Counted from the first letter of the stretch, positions 40,710-53,714 are shown. The stretch: 64,000 nucleotides of DNA from Eleginops maclovinus (GCF_036324505.1 NC_086352.1:5474501-5538500); one strand, 5' to 3'. The notes: generated by a model from the sequence alone, not told the origin. Translations and numbers: made by a program.

Positions 40710-41615
40710 CTTCGATGTGCTTTCTGAAGACCATTACAGGGGATATCCACCTAATGCCGACACAGAGCTGCTGCTGAACCGACGGGGAGGAGAGGGTATA
40801 AAGGAGGACAGGTTCAACTTCTTGCCTATTTCCAAAAGGGACTCATCACAGCAGGTCTTACAGGAGGGGGGGGGGGTTCCTCTGAAATGACAGGAAGCGT
40901 AATATGTTGTCCGATTATTGCAGCAGCTCTCTCTCCTGCGTCACATGACAGGAAGCAACCATGAGGACGAGGAGGAAGCGGACTGTGAAATTACTCTTCA
41001 CGTACAATCCGCACACCGCCATTGATCGTCGTATTGAGTTAGTTTGAGATCAGTCAACGTGAAAATCTTTTCCTGCTGCACGGACGTGCTGTCAGAGCTG
41101 ATGGAGCGTTACACCTGGAGGCTCGTTTAACACCAGTGTTACTGTGTCATCAATGCATGAATATATGTATAAATAAGACCTTAGTATTCACACGTTGATC
41201 TGTAAACTGGGAACATTCATCTTGACAGAGCATACAGTAATCCAGCTGCATCCAGGTGTTCTATCCTGCTTTTGAGGAATCATTTAAAGATTAGAGGGTC
41301 TTAGTTCATCAGTTTATAAGCTCCTTACATCTTCGATTGATGTTGGGTTATGAGATTTATCTGATGTGTCTTTTCACACAAAGGTTCCTTAAATCTGTAG
41401 TTCCCAACAGGTGCAAAGGCCCGAATCTCTTCTAATAGAAACATGCTGCAGCTTCAGAGAGGAGGCAGATATGGAAACACAAATCAGAACTCCTGCAGAA
41501 ACATCTGCAGCAGCTCTTCAACACATGCAGCATCTAGAGAACATTCAGCAGAGGAAACATGAGCAGTTTACTAAAAGCTGCAGAAACCAAACGCTGCAAG
41601 AAGCTCCAACACAAC
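40709..41615. other. No gene seen
   Basis: A 'tataaagg' at 40797 and a 12-G run at about 40867 stand alone. A plus-strand frame at 41411-41671 runs into the minisatellite and is not supported. Confidence 0.4.
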
Positions 41616-43137
41616 GGAGACCAGGGGACACTAAAGAGAGACGCACACAGCTGGAGAAAAGGGGACACTAAAGAGAGACGCACACAGCTGGAGACCAGGG
41701 GACACTAAAGAGAGACGCACACAGCTGGAGACCAGGGGACACTAAAGACAGACGCACACAGCTGGAGACCAGGGGACACTAAAGAGAGACGCACACAGCT
41801 GGAGACCAGGGGACACTAAAGAGAGACGCACACAGCTGGAGACCAGGGGACACTAAAGAGAGACGCACACAGCTAGGAGACCAGGGGACACTACAGAGAG
41901 ACGCACACAGCTGGAGACCAGGGGACACTAAAGAGAGACGCACACAGCTGGAGACCAGGGGACACTAAAGAGAGACGCACACAGCTGGAGACCAGGGGAC
42001 ACTACAGAGAGACGCACACAGCTGGAGACCAGGGGACACTAAAGAGAGACGCACACAGCTGGAGACCAGGGGACACTAAAGAGAGAAGCACACAGCTGGA
42101 GACCGGGGGACACTAAAGAGAGACGCACACAGCTGGAGACCAGGGGACACTAAAGAGAGACGCACACAGCTGGAGACCAGGGGACACTAAAGAGAGACGC
42201 ACACAGCTGGAGACAAGGGGACACTAAAGAGAGACGCACACAGCTGGAGACCGGGGGACACTAAAGAGAGACGCACACAGCTGGAGACCAGGGGACACTA
42301 AAGAGAGGCGCACACAGCTGGAGACCAGGGGACACTAAAGAGAGACGCACACAGCTGGAGACCACGGGACACTAAAGAGAGACGCACACAGCTGGAGACC
42401 AGGGGACACTAAAGAGAGACGCACACAGCTGGAGACCAGGGGACACTAAAGAGAGACGAACACAGCTGGAGACCAGGGGACACTAAAGAGAGACGCACAC
42501 AGCTGGAGACCAGGGGACACTAAAGAGAGACACACACACAGCTGGAGACCAGGGGACACTAAAGAGAGACGCACACAGCTGGAGACCAGGGGACACTTAA
42601 GAGAAACGCACACAGCTGGAGACCACGGGACACTAAAGAGAGACGCACACATCTGGAGACCAGGGGACACTAAAGAGAGACGCACACAGCTGGAGACCAG
42701 GGGACACTAAAGAGAGAAGCACACAGCTGGAGACCGGGGGACACTAAAGAGAGACGCACACAGCTGGAGACCAGGGGACACTAAAGAGAGACGCACACAG
42801 CTGGAGACCAGGGGACACTAAAGAGAGACGCACACAGCTGGAGACAAGGGGACACTAAAGAGAGACGCACACAGCTGGAGACCGGGGGACACTAAAGAGA
42901 GACGCACACAGCTGGAGACCAGGGGACACTAAAGAGAGACGCACACAGCTGGAGACCAGGGGACACTAAAGAGAGACGCACACAGCTGGAGAACGGGGGG
43001 CACTAAAGAGAGACGCACACAGCTGGAGACCAGGGGACACTAAAGAGAGACGCACACAGCTGGAGACCAGGGGACACTAAAGAGAGACGCATACAGCTGG
43101 AGACCAGGGGACACTGAAGAGAGACGCACACAGCTGG
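41616..43137 (+). repeat. 37-bp minisatellite, ~41 units
   Basis: The unit reads 'ggagaccaggggacactaaa' then 'gagagacgcacacagct'. Most units are identical. Variants are 'gaccggggg', 'gacaagggg', 'gaccacggg', 'agaagc' and a 2-bp expansion at about 42531. Blocks of variants recur in the same order, showing multi-unit duplication. It begins inside a dispersed-looking sequence and ends at 'cagctgggaccgg'. Confidence 0.97.
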
Positions 43138-44148
43138 GACCGGAGTGCTGGGTGACTTTCAGGATCATAAAGCTGGTCTCTGTCTCTGTTGTTGAAACTC
43201 ACCTGAAAGGTTTTCTGGTCTTATTCTAAAGATGTGAACACATGACTCCTTCTGATGTCACTGCAGATCTGCTGTGAGCTAGCTCGCTAACGTAGCTAAC
43301 CTTCAGATATCCTGACACACACTTCCAGTTCAGACAGACTCACTCTGAGACAGAGACAGTGGTCCAGCTTTAAGACCCTGAAGGCGTTTGCACTAGAAAC
43401 GTAGAACCTTTAATATTTCATGGATTATCAAAAAGATCCTGGTTATTTTTCCGTCAATCATCTCACAAAGTTTGCATATTTGCTCCACAGAGAAAAGGTC
43501 TTGACAGCCGCTGGATGGATTGTGATTTAATTTGGCTCAGACATGTTTTAGATTTATAATGAATAACCAACTTTCATGAGGTGTGAATTTGTATAATTTG
43601 TAACCAAATCCTAGCGGGACTTTTTGCTGATTCATCACAACACACAACTTTCTTCAAAGAATATTTGTGAGCCAAATAAATAAGTCTCATACTTTGGTTT
43701 TCCTCTCGATGAGTAATAAAGCCGCGGAGAGCCACGGGCGCTAGTTTCCTCATGCATGATTATTCTGCAACGCACAGCTCCACTGAGGATCATTAATAAA
43801 AGGAAAAGGTCACGGAAAGCTATTCGGAGCATTTTCCTGGAACAGAGGTGCGCTCCGTGCGCAGGTACACAGAACGCTGAATTAAATCCCGAGGACTGAC
43901 GAGTTAATTACGGTTACACGTTAATGCTTGCAGACACAGGAGCCTCTGCTAATGAAGATGTGTGTGCTTCTGATTAGCTGCAGGTTTTCTCACTGTGACC
44001 TTTAATAGTATTTTGCAGAAGAAAGTAAATGAACCAACTCTGCTTTGTAATAATTAAGCAGAAATAAGTGCTTCTGTGCAACCAGGAGTATTTTTCCTTG
44101 TGTGTTTCAATTTAAAGAGACAGCAGGTTCCTTTCTCTGAACCAATAC
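43138..44148. other. 1-kb stretch, no gene seen
   Basis: Moderately AT-rich sequence with homeobox-type TAATTA motifs (about 43905 and 43975). It could contain conserved regulatory DNA, but I cannot show that. Confidence 0.4.
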
Positions 44149-45160
44149 TAGGTAACCAGTGTTGGGCAAGTTACTTCCAGAATGTAATCCAGTACATATT
44201 ACTTATTCCTGTCTTCTGAAAGTAATAAGGTACATTACATCATCACTGTCTCTGAACTGTGATGCGTTACTCTGAGTCACTCTCACCAGAATAACCTCTA
44301 AAGTTGGGCTTTAAATGCTAACATGTAGTTTACTGCAGCTCGTTAACTAAAGCTCTCTATCTGGCAGTTCATGCTGAACATTAGGAAAGAGCTAGAGGTT
44401 AAACTCCTGCTCCGTTTCAGTGGGCTGGATAATATGTGATACCGGTACCGTGACGTCTCTGTGTGTCATTAATAACATGAGTGGAGCCTCTGCACGGCCC
44501 TGTGACCTGCTGGATAGGAACCAGTCTCTATGCAGCGTTAGCTCACCTGGTCATTGGTGAGTTAACAGGGATTTGGCTGACAAGCTTTCTGAAAGCCGGA
44601 GATTCCACAGAGGACAGAGGCTGCAGATCTTCAACACTCTGCCACGAGTCTCTGAACTTCCCAGGACTCAAACAGCAGACCCAGAGAGAGAGACCTTCTG
44701 TTGCTTTGGCCTGCAGCTTTGCATGGTGAGCCTGCAGCTCTGCATGGTGAGCCTGCAGCTCTGCATTGTGAGCCTGCAGCTCTGCATTGTGAGCCTGCAG
44801 CTCTGCATTGTGAGCCTGCAGCTCTGCATGGTGAGCCTGCAGCTCTGCATTGTGAGCCTGCAGCTCTGCAACGTGAGCCTTCAGCTCTGCATGGTGAGCC
44901 TGCAGCTCTGCAACGTGAGCCTGCAGCCCTCTGAACCAATAGGAAACAGGCTTACTGAGTAACTATTCTACCGGCACAGTTATTTCTCTGGTGTCGGAAT
45001 GTCTCACGATGTTTGTATCTGCGTTACTGAGAATGTAACAGGTATTATATTACCCACATTTCAGAAGTACTGCGTTATTTTACTGCGTTACAGCTAAAAG
45101 TAATACATTACTGTGACTCTTGTACTTTTGTAACGCGTTACACCCAACACTGTAGGTAAC
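44149..45160. mobile_element. Non-autonomous hAT-type element with 8-bp target duplication
   Basis: The element at 44157-45152 (996 bp) begins 'cagtgttgggcaagttactt' and ends 'taacgcgttacacccaacactg', giving 10-bp perfect inverted ends (CAGTGTTGGG). It is flanked by the perfect duplication TAGGTAAC at 44149-44156 and 45153-45160. CAG termini and 8-bp duplications are hallmarks of hAT transposons. There is no transposase frame, so it depends on a trans-acting enzyme. A 21-bp minisatellite sits inside. Confidence 0.9.
44711..44928 (+). repeat. 21-bp minisatellite inside the hAT-type element, ~10 units
   Basis: The unit is 'ctgcagctctgcatggtgag' plus c, with 'catt' and 'caac' variants. 21 is a multiple of 3 and stops are absent, so several frames are open on both strands; these are not genes. 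Confidence 0.95.
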
Positions 45161-45309
45161 ATATGCCCCCACGTTAACCCTTTACGTACAATGATAGGTT
45201 CAATTCTGCTGATGCAACAGTAATTCACAAGCTCTCTGTACAGTCTTTCAGGAACTCAGCGACACACACACAAAATGTGAACTTGGTCGGTCGAAGGGTT
45301 TGCAACATA

Positions 45310-45312
<3 letters not shown>

Positions 45313-45373
<61 letters not shown>
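45313..45373. repeat. (CA)n microsatellite
   Basis: About 61 bp of pure CA. Confidence 0.97.
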
Positions 45374-45375
<2 letters not shown>

Positions 45376-46444
45376 GCCTCTGCAGCTCTCTAGGTTTCCC
45401 ATCTCCTCCGTATGCTCTGCTCCTCCTCTGGAGTTCAGATGTTTGAATCACCTGATGCATTGAGTCAGCGTGACGGAGCTCAGACCGGCGGTCAGGGACA
45501 CACTCCGGGTTTTGATCAATTATTCAAGCGGTACACTTTGTGTCCTCGAGGCTTTTAGGTGATTAATTAAGACTCCACAGTCGTCTCATTTAGAAACACA
45601 ATGCTACGGTAGGAGAGAGGAGTAATCACAAAGTGCCTGCTTTCAGAAGACGTCGTCTCGTATCCTCTGGTTCTGAGGGTTAGAGGATGGAAACTTTTTC
45701 TAGGAAAAGAGGAGGTAAATTATTGAGTGGAAAAGCCTCTTAACCGCAGACAGGCAGGACACAGTTCTTAACCAGGCAAGCTTTTTAAGATTTGCTTTTC
45801 GTGAAATATTTCCTGATCTGCGGCTTGGATTTAGGGACAGAAATCACTGGTCCCAGTTCAGCTCAAGGTCAGGTCTGAAGTGTTCACCAGAGTTACATTT
45901 CTTGTGTATTTTTATGACCTATAACCATTTGACTAAATCCCACGATCAATACTCATCCTTTAATAAACCCAAGGTGATCCCAGAGGAGATGACACACACA
46001 TTTACATTAAACTGCACAGGGAGCAGAAACACATTGGGGTTAATTGAAGGTGTGTGTCAGGATGTTATGCTGAAACCAACTATCAAAATGAACGCACTAA
46101 TTCTAATGAGGTGTACTGTGGTCTCCGGTTTACCCTTCTAACATTCTCTAGGACACTGTCAACGCTTATAATGCCACAGAGAAAAGTGTGTGAGAGCCTT
46201 CCTGTGCCGCTACCACAGTGGGTAACTACAGCAGTTAATGGTGTGGAGTTCAGAGAGGCATCCTGTCATGAAGTCTGCATTAAAACCAATAACTGTTCTG
46301 TATTGAAAAACAGAAGATATTACTTGCTGTCTCACAGCTCGATTCGTCTTTGATCCAGGTAAATCTGAGCCGGGACAGAGAGCGTAGCAGAGCCAAAGGT
46401 CCATGGTAGCACATCGGGAGGATGCAAACGCGTTCAGTTATTAG
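45374..46444. other. 1-kb stretch, no gene seen
   Basis: Short open frames without recognised domains. Part of 46340-46444 may belong to the LINE that follows. Confidence 0.4.
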
Positions 46445-46620
46445 GCTCCAAATATCTGGAACAAACTCCCAGAATCCTGCAGGTCTGCTGCTACTCTGCC
46501 TTCTTTTAAATCCAGGCTGAAGACTTTTCCTTTTGCCGCTGCTTTTAATAGAACTATGCTCAGTCTTTCATTTCTGTAAAGCTCGGTGCTGTATAAATAC
46601 ACTTGCCTTGCTTGCAGGAT
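46445..46620 (+). pseudogene. LINE ORF2 extreme C-terminus remnant
   Basis: The plus strand reads 'WNKLPESCRSAATLPSFK' then 'SRLKTFPFAAAFN', the closing motif of L2/CR1/Rex-type ORF2 proteins. It is followed by 'tgctgtataaatacacttgc', a typical LINE 3' end. No RT palm is present upstream, so this is a severely 5'-truncated copy. Confidence 0.8.
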
Positions 46621-47630
46621 ACCACTGTTTGTGTCCACTGTTCAACAGCGTGTTTGAGGAACAACACTCCTGCAGTCATTTTAACCTAAGTCACAATAGT
46701 TTTGGAAACCTAACCTTGTAGCTTTGTTTCATAAACAAGTGCAATATACGCTCCTGCAATCTCCCCTTTATCCCCATGGTGTACACATCTGCTTTAGCCC
46801 CTGCTGTTGTTATCATGTACATTTCCCAGGACAAATAATGGATCTCTGATTCTAACACGCTTATTGGTTTGGATGTTGGACATACAGACCTGGGATACGT
46901 TGCACGGTTAAACACAAAGTCAGGGACATATTCAATTTAGTGAAAAGTCCCATGTCTTCCTCTCTGTTTAGTTCATAAAGCGAGTCCAACATCTTCCTCT
47001 GGACAGGTTTCTTCCTGCTGCTCTTCAGAAGTTTTGTTGGATTTCAATCTGTTTTCAATTTGGTGCCTCCACATGGAGGAGATCTCCGCCGATAACAGCC
47101 ACACTTAAGTTGAGCAAACAGGCTGAATGCAAAGTGAACTTGGCTCTGTGGTGGCCCCTGAAAAGGTGTCGGTATGTTCACTCCTCCTGTTTACCCTCGA
47201 GAGGCAATCCAAACACATGCAATAAACAAGAGACAGGCTGATAGATGTCTCTGGTTGTATTAGACAATGTCAGACAGGGAAAGCAATGAAAGGACAGACT
47301 CCACCGTCTCAGACAGATGTAGATTTAAAGCAGACTTATTTTTCTGGCTTTAAGAGTAGAGGGAGATTAAACTGTCTGCTTTAAAAACCCTCAGCCCAAA
47401 TTCTCTGTCACTGTCAAACTGGGACAACCTGCGTCCTCCAGACAAACTGTCCACTCACTGTTTAAAGCTGATTAAATTACTGTTTATAAAGAGAGGGGAT
47501 CCTCAGGGGCTGTGGAACAACAATCAAGCTTCACCTAACATGAACCTGCAGTTTATATCCAAGCTTGGACAACTCTTAGGCCTAAACTGCGGGGGGGTTC
47601 TAGAGTGATATAGCATGACTTAACATTAAG
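46621..47630. other. 1-kb stretch, no gene seen
   Basis: No supported feature. Confidence 0.4.
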
Positions 47631-48300
47631 CCCTGCCCACTTTCTGCATCAGAGCGAAGCTGGAAATAAAAGTGTCTTCATGTCTTAAAGAGTCATACAT
47701 TGGACCTCCAACAACAAATACATCCAGAGCTCTGGTTCCTTTACTTGCTGTCCAGAAAAAAGGAGAGTTAAAGAAAGGATCAGAAAAAAAGGGACATTTT
47801 TAAGGGTCCACATTTAGAAAAGAAAAAGATCATTTTTAGGAAAAAGTTGGAAATCCCAAAAAGTAAAAATTTGAATTTTAAAATAAAATCAAAAGGAAAA
47901 AATTGGGAGACAAAAAGTGTGAAGGAGATGATTAGGGCCACACGAAGGAGTTACAATAATGAGAATATAATCGGACATTTGTGAAAGTTGACAAAATAAA
48001 TAATAATCCAGAAACTTGAAAAAAAGGCAGATCTTTTAGGAAAGAGGTGCCCCGCCCACTTTCAAATGAAACCCCTGCATCAGAACGAAGCTGGAGATAA
48101 AAGTGTCTTCACGTCTTAAAGCTGCTGAGTCATATATTCCACCTCCAACAACTAATAGATCCAGAGCTCTGGTTCCTTTACTTCCTCTCCAGAAAAAAGG
48201 AGAGTAAAGAAAGGATGTAAAAAGAAATATCGGGACATTTTTAAAAGACGACATTTAGAAAACCATTTTAAAAAGGCAGATCTTTTAGGAAAAAAGTGAT
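47631..48300 (+). repeat. A-rich segment duplicated in tandem (offset ~420 bp)
   Basis: 47631-47830 and 48051-48265 share 'cgaagctgga', 'ataaaagtgtcttca', 'atccagagctctggttcctt' and 'ccagaaaaaaggagagt'. 'ggcagatcttttaggaaa' is also doubled (48026 and 48276). Relatives lie at 12085-12225 (inverted) and 51600-51990. Confidence 0.85.
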
Positions 48301-50142
48301 AATTTGGACAAAATATTCGTAAATGATACATTACACCCTTTCTGTTCCACAGAGAGATTGTTTTCTGGCATCACTTTAACATTTTATGTGGAAAATCTGC
48401 ATATTGGTTTGAGGGGGCACGCCCCCAGAGAGAGGGAGCAGAGACCCTGTTTCCTGGTTTAGGCTGAACCCTGACCTTGATTGAAAAATGTAATTATCGC
48501 CATAAAAAATATGTTCTGACATAAAATAGCAAATTAAAAGCTGAAGTCAATACGTATATCCGTACTGCAGTACGAGACAGTTGTGACACACTTTCTGACC
48601 CAGTAAGTGTCCCATGCTATCACCACATTCATTTAGTTTAATGCATATTGCATAACTCCCCTCCTCACTAATGAGAGTCAGAGTCTGTTTGAGGCGTTTG
48701 ACGTGAGCTTGACACGAGTCTCAAACATGGCAGCAAAAATATTTAATGAGATCATATATAAAAAAAAGAAGATTCAATCCGGGGGAAAGCGTCAAACCCG
48801 TCTCGATTGAGGATGGGGGGAAATTTGTGCTGGACCCCATCAGGTTCAGGCAGAACATCCAAAAATGATTCTCCCAAACTCTGCAGATTTACACAGATTT
48901 CTTCGCCCATACTTTTAGTTTTGCAGCACATTTGCAGTCTGGTTTAGTCTCAGTGTTTCCCGCTCAGTACACTACCTTCTCATTTAGCAAACAGGAGAGA
49001 CAGTTAGACACGAGCAAGTAAAGAAATGGATGTGCCGCAGCCAGAGAGACAGACGTGGGTCTCAGGAGGTGGAGGAGACCAAAGCAGAGCTAAAACGGGG
49101 GGGATATCTGACCTCATCCAGTGGACACAAATACACCAGCAATGGGAGGCTCATGTTGCCTTAGTAAAATACAGCTTATACCTGAATGCAACAACAAATG
49201 AATATAAAAACAACATGTATTCACGCCTGTGCTCGTCCCCCAGACCAAATTTGAGTCCATATGTGTCTCTAAATGTAATGCAATTATGCTCCGTGTTTGG
49301 TATGAACACCTTTACAACCACAGATCTGTGACTCTGCAATAACTGGCCAGCTAGTTTTATCAACTCTCTGGTAAATAATCAGTAAACGCACCTATCATTC
49401 ATAGTTCAAGATGTTGAACTTGGTTTTGGATCATTTTACTGCTCGCCGTCATATTCGCTAAGCTAAACGTGTGGCTAAAGTGTGGCTAACACAATTCCAA
49501 GTAACTGAGGAATCACTGCATGCCTTTTTTTATAAGCAATACTTAATGGAAAGTTGAATCCAACTATTAAGAATATGGTTGGATTTAAAGCTTTTCTTGA
49601 ATCAGTTTACTGCTGACCTTAACAGCCCATGCTTGCTAATGTGCTGCTAAGAAATACGCTCCAGGATAGGGTTCAATGCACCTTACAGGGTAAAATATCC
49701 CAGAACGTTTTTAACCCGTAATCATTTCATGTTGTAATCATACCTCGTGACCTAAATACGACACCATGTGAAGAAAACATCCTCAAATGGTTGGGATTAT
49801 AGCTGGATTTAAGCTTCTCTTGAGTCAGTTTACTGCTAACCAAACTAGCTTACGGAAGCTAACGTGAGGCTCAAAATACATTTGAGGTGAGGGTGAAATT
49901 ATGACTCGTTTCTTTAAACTTCCTGTTTGGCCTCTAAATGTTGGTTTTAAATGACTGTGTTGTCGGTGCATAACGAATGATGAATAAACACTGAAAGCTG
50001 GGTAAAATATTTTAAACTAGAGATCAAACAGCTGCAAAACCATTTCAATACGACTTCAGTCAGGAGCTGTTTTAATCCCTAAATAATTAGAGGTTTAATG
50101 GATTTCCAGTGACTGAGATTGGCTGGATATGTGATGCACTCC
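48301..50142. other. 1.8-kb stretch; weak internal repetition at 49419-49880
   Basis: 'tttactgct' phrases within 'ggatttaaagcttttcttga'-like context recur near 49433, 49605 and 49826, suggesting an old tandem repeat. A 101-residue plus-strand frame at 49026-49331 is unrecognised. No gene is supported. Confidence 0.45.
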
Positions 50143-50151
50143 AGTGTGTGT

Positions 50152-50206
<55 letters not shown>

Positions 50207-50231
50207 TGTGTGTGTGTGTGTGTGTGTGTGT
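50143..50231. repeat. (TG)n microsatellite
   Basis: TG with 'tatg' and 'tggg' interruptions. Confidence 0.95.
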
Positions 50232-50378
50232 CTCATTAATTCCCTTTTATTCTGCCTCTCAGATAAGTCAGAGTAATTCCTGTTCACAGAGACTCCATAA
50301 CGTTTCCCGTCCTGATTACCGTTTCCCTTCCGTCGGAGCAAAGGTGAGGTTGAAAGGTTCGAAAGAGAAGAGATACAC

Positions 50379-50446
50379 GAAGAAGAAGAAGAAGCAGAAG
50401 AAGAAGAAGAAGAAGAAGAATTGGAGGAAGAAGGAGGAAGAGGAAT
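50379..50446. repeat. (GAA)n purine tract
   Basis: About 14 GAA triplets with one GCA interruption, then GGA/GAA mixtures. Confidence 0.93.
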
Positions 50447-51373
50447 AACTCTGTGTGTCGGGTCTTTCATTAATAAAACAGTCCGGGTTAATGTGGAAGT
50501 TGTAATACTCGCATATTAAGCATTACACCAGCATTACATCATTCCTGGAGTGGCTTTTTGTTGTACCTGTGGAAGAGAAACCCCTTATATATCAAAGACA
50601 TATTAAGAGACCTCTAAGGGCAAGAAAATCATGAGCTTAAAGCAAATTATAGCCACAATATAACGCGTTATTCCAGGAGTTATAACGCAACGCCTGATTG
50701 TTAATCATTGTAACACTCAGCGTATAAATCAGGATTGTATAATACGCCATATTTATGAGTGAGGATACCTGATTATATAGAGGTATAAGCAGCTAACTAA
50801 CCCCTTTACACACTGGATCTATGGTTAAAAAGGGTTTTAAAAAGGGTTTTCTTTGCCAGCAAACTCTCCCGGGACAGAAACAGTCCTTGAAGCTAATTCT
50901 GAATCTGAGAAAGTTTTTAAGCATCTTACTGCTTTACTTTATGAGTTCCTTATGAATCACCGTCCTCCTCTTTAATCTGCTCTCTGAGTGAAGAGCTGCT
51001 CGTTACTGCTTCCCCTCGACTCCTCCTCGGCTCTCGCTGCTCCACTCGTGTTTTCCTTCCTGGTGCTGATTACGTTTCTGCAGACGCTCAGTGTTATGGA
51101 GTGTCTCTGAGCACGGAGAGCTCTTCATCTGCATGCAAAGAGGCCTCGAGGAAACACCAGCGATGGCAGGAAGCTGCAGGAACACCTGAGGCCGACTCAA
51201 GACCAGAGGCAAGAACAACTACAGGCCAACGCTGAGGAGTCACTCAGTCAGGAAGTCGAATTTGGACAAAAATTAAGTTGTTCTTATGTACAATTTCAGA
51301 CTGTGTGACCGGTGGTTGGGTGAGACTGTCTCTGGATAAAGAGGACTGGATACAGGGCTCTCAGCCTTTAGAC
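50447..51373. other. No gene seen
   Basis: No supported feature. Confidence 0.4.
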
Positions 51374-51472
51374 CCGGGCGCTGTACAATAGCTGCCCACT
51401 GCTCCCAGTACTAGGATGGGTTGAATGCAGTGGTGTGCATGTGTGAAATAATAAAGAGGGTTTCCTCCTCCA
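51374..51472 (+). mobile_element. 5'-truncated tRNA-derived SINE
   Basis: Starts within the body at 'cccgggcgctgtacaa' and shares 'gctgcccactgctcccagta', 'ctaggatgggtt' and 'aataaagagggtttc' with 9869-10172. It has an internal deletion before the tail. Confidence 0.85.
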
Positions 51473-51599
51473 ATTCTGTCCATCTGTCTTCTAATGATTT
51501 AAATAAGGGCTACAAAAGGGTTGGTGCAGGGTGTATTTGTTGTTGTTTGTCCCTCTGTATAGTCTTATTGTTGTTGTTTGATGAGGTTTTTAAAGTCTT

Positions 51600-51990
51600 T
51601 TTGAGTCCCTCTCAAAGACGTAACAATTATGAAAAAATAGTCGGACATTTTTAAAAGTTTTCTAGAAAATAAATATTCGAAATGTATCGTAAAAAAATCG
51701 TGATAGAAAAAGACTGATTGTTTTAAAGATGAAGCAGATTCAGGCAGTCGGCGTATAGATTCACCCTTAAGTATTATCCTACAGAACAGAACAGAGGAGA
51801 CTAACATCTGATCCTCTCAGAATTTTGAGAAGAAGTTTGAACTTGATCTAAAAAGTCAGAATCTTTACGAAAAAATCTGAAGTTTGAAAGAAAATCTAAA
51901 TGAAAAAAAATCGGGACAAAAAAAGTGTGAATTTTAAAGAAGATGATCAGGACCACATGAAGAAGGAGTAGATCTAATGAAGCAGATCCA
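51600..51990 (+). repeat. A-rich dispersed repeat remnant
   Basis: Contains 'gaaaaaatagtcggacattt' and repeated 'aaaaatctgaa'-like phrases, related to 47631-48300. Confidence 0.6.
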
Positions 51991-53284
51991 GGGGGACTGA
52001 GCCTTTAATTATGGACAGTTTTTATTCATTCTTTATTCAAACAGAGCCACGATATGTCTGAGATGGTCTTTTCATTTGGAAAACATGCATCCGAATCTCA
52101 TGTTTCTTTTAGAGTGACTGTCTGTGATGGGCTTTGAAGGACATAGACATAAAGACATGTTTATGTTTAAATGCAGAGAGGGTTTCAAACTATGAAGAGG
52201 AGTGAGCTTCATGACAGTTAAAGGTGAGCTAATGATGAGAAAGGAACTGCATCTTCATTCACAGGGAACACTAACTGCACATTGCTTTGTGAGAGAAGGC
52301 AGAGCGGCCCGAGAGAGGGACAGCAGGAGATAGTGGTGCCAGGCTCTGGAAGACAGTGAGAGACAGTACCTGCTTGCAGTCTGCGGATCACCTATTCCAG
52401 GGACCTCAACTGAGTACTGTATTCCTTATCACAACTGGAAATAAATCAGCTTTATTGTAACCTTACTGCTTCGTTTGGACTCCTTGCTTAGTAGAGAAAT
52501 TCTTGAACGCAACAGCTTTTATCAACACCAATCCAAATGAATCACCCAGTGGAAATGGAAAGTAGAGATTGTTTGTCTTTTTGAGGGATTTGATTATTAT
52601 CACTAGGCTGATCAATAAACCGGTTCAGTTCCCTTATCATTTATTCAACAGCTTAGTGTAGTTTGGAGGTTAATGCATGACAAAGTATTAAACCCCGCGG
52701 TTGCTAGAATGCCTCCCTATGGTCCCTTCCTAAAAGAGGTTCGGTTTCAATTCGGTTCGTTGTTTTGTCAGCAGGATTACAGAAAAACTACCGGCGCAAT
52801 TGTCATGAAAATGGGTACAAAGGTTTAGTAAGGGCCAAGGAAGACTTGAAGCTGAGGACAAAATCAAAAGACCTTATATGACAGCCTTGGCGGTCGTCTG
52901 CGTTCCCCATGGCCCTTTTGGTTTATTCTTGTTTGTCTTGCATACAGATTCTCAGTTGTATAAAAGACAATTGTCCGCAGTGATTAAACAAGACCATTAT
53001 AAACTGAACGGATTCAAACGGGAGTAATGTACCTTATCGTGAATTAATCACCTAAAACGAGTGTGAATGAGATCCAATTGAAAGCAGGCGGCCCCGGATG
53101 ATGGGGGTCACGCTGCGAGAATAAACAGAGCAGCGGCGGCAACCGACGAGACCCACCGCTCCATACAGACACAGGCGCTAACGTGGCGCAGCGAGGATTA
53201 ATCAGCAGAAAGTGAAGCAGAATATTAGCAGTAATTAAAGGTGAATCAGGGCTGTGGTTCCAACATGTCCCGAAAGCTTTACTG
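51991..53284. other. 1.3-kb stretch, no gene seen
   Basis: 52240-52520 has an LTR-like look ('ggaaataaatcagctttatt' after a GAG/CAG-rich part), but no paired terminus was found. Confidence 0.4.
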
Positions 53285-53714
53285 TATGGAGGACAGAACA
53301 GGACATAAGTATAAATAAATAAAATAATAAATAAATGTATTTATTTATTTCCATATTTATTTATTCATGTATTTGTTTATTTGTTTAATTTATTTATTAT
53401 TTTACGTATTAATTTATTCCCACATGTATTTATTTAATTATTTGTTTATTAATTTATTATTTTATTTATTTGTTGATTAATTAATAATTTTACTTATTTA
53501 TTTCTGTATTTATTTATTTCTGTATTTGTTTATTTGTTTATTTATTAATTTATTATTTTACGTATTTATCATTATTTATTTCTGTATTCTGTATTTATTT
53601 ATTTGTTTATTTGTATTTGTTTATTTTGTATTTGTTTATCCCTTTATTTATTTCCAAATGTATTTGTTCTGTTAATGTATTTATTTATCCTTATGTCATG
53701 TTCTGTCCTCCATA
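53285..53714. mobile_element. Foldback/MITE with TTTA-rich core
   Basis: The left end 'tatggaggacagaacaggac' and the right end 'gtcatgttctgtcctccata' are inverted repeats of about 40 bp that run into TAAATAAA on the left and TTTATTTA on the right. Both ends meet a TA, so a TA target duplication is possible. The core is a degenerate (TTTA)n. There is no coding capacity. Confidence 0.85.

Noticed and set aside
41616..43137. CRISPR-like direct repeats
   Set aside because: Units are contiguous with no variable spacers, and the genome is vertebrate.
44573..44962. 129-codon plus-strand and 102-codon minus-strand frames
   Set aside because: Translations of the 21-bp minisatellite inside the hAT-type element.
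52240..52520. Solo LTR
   Set aside because: There is an AATAAA-containing LTR-like look, but no TG...CA ends or target duplication could be found.
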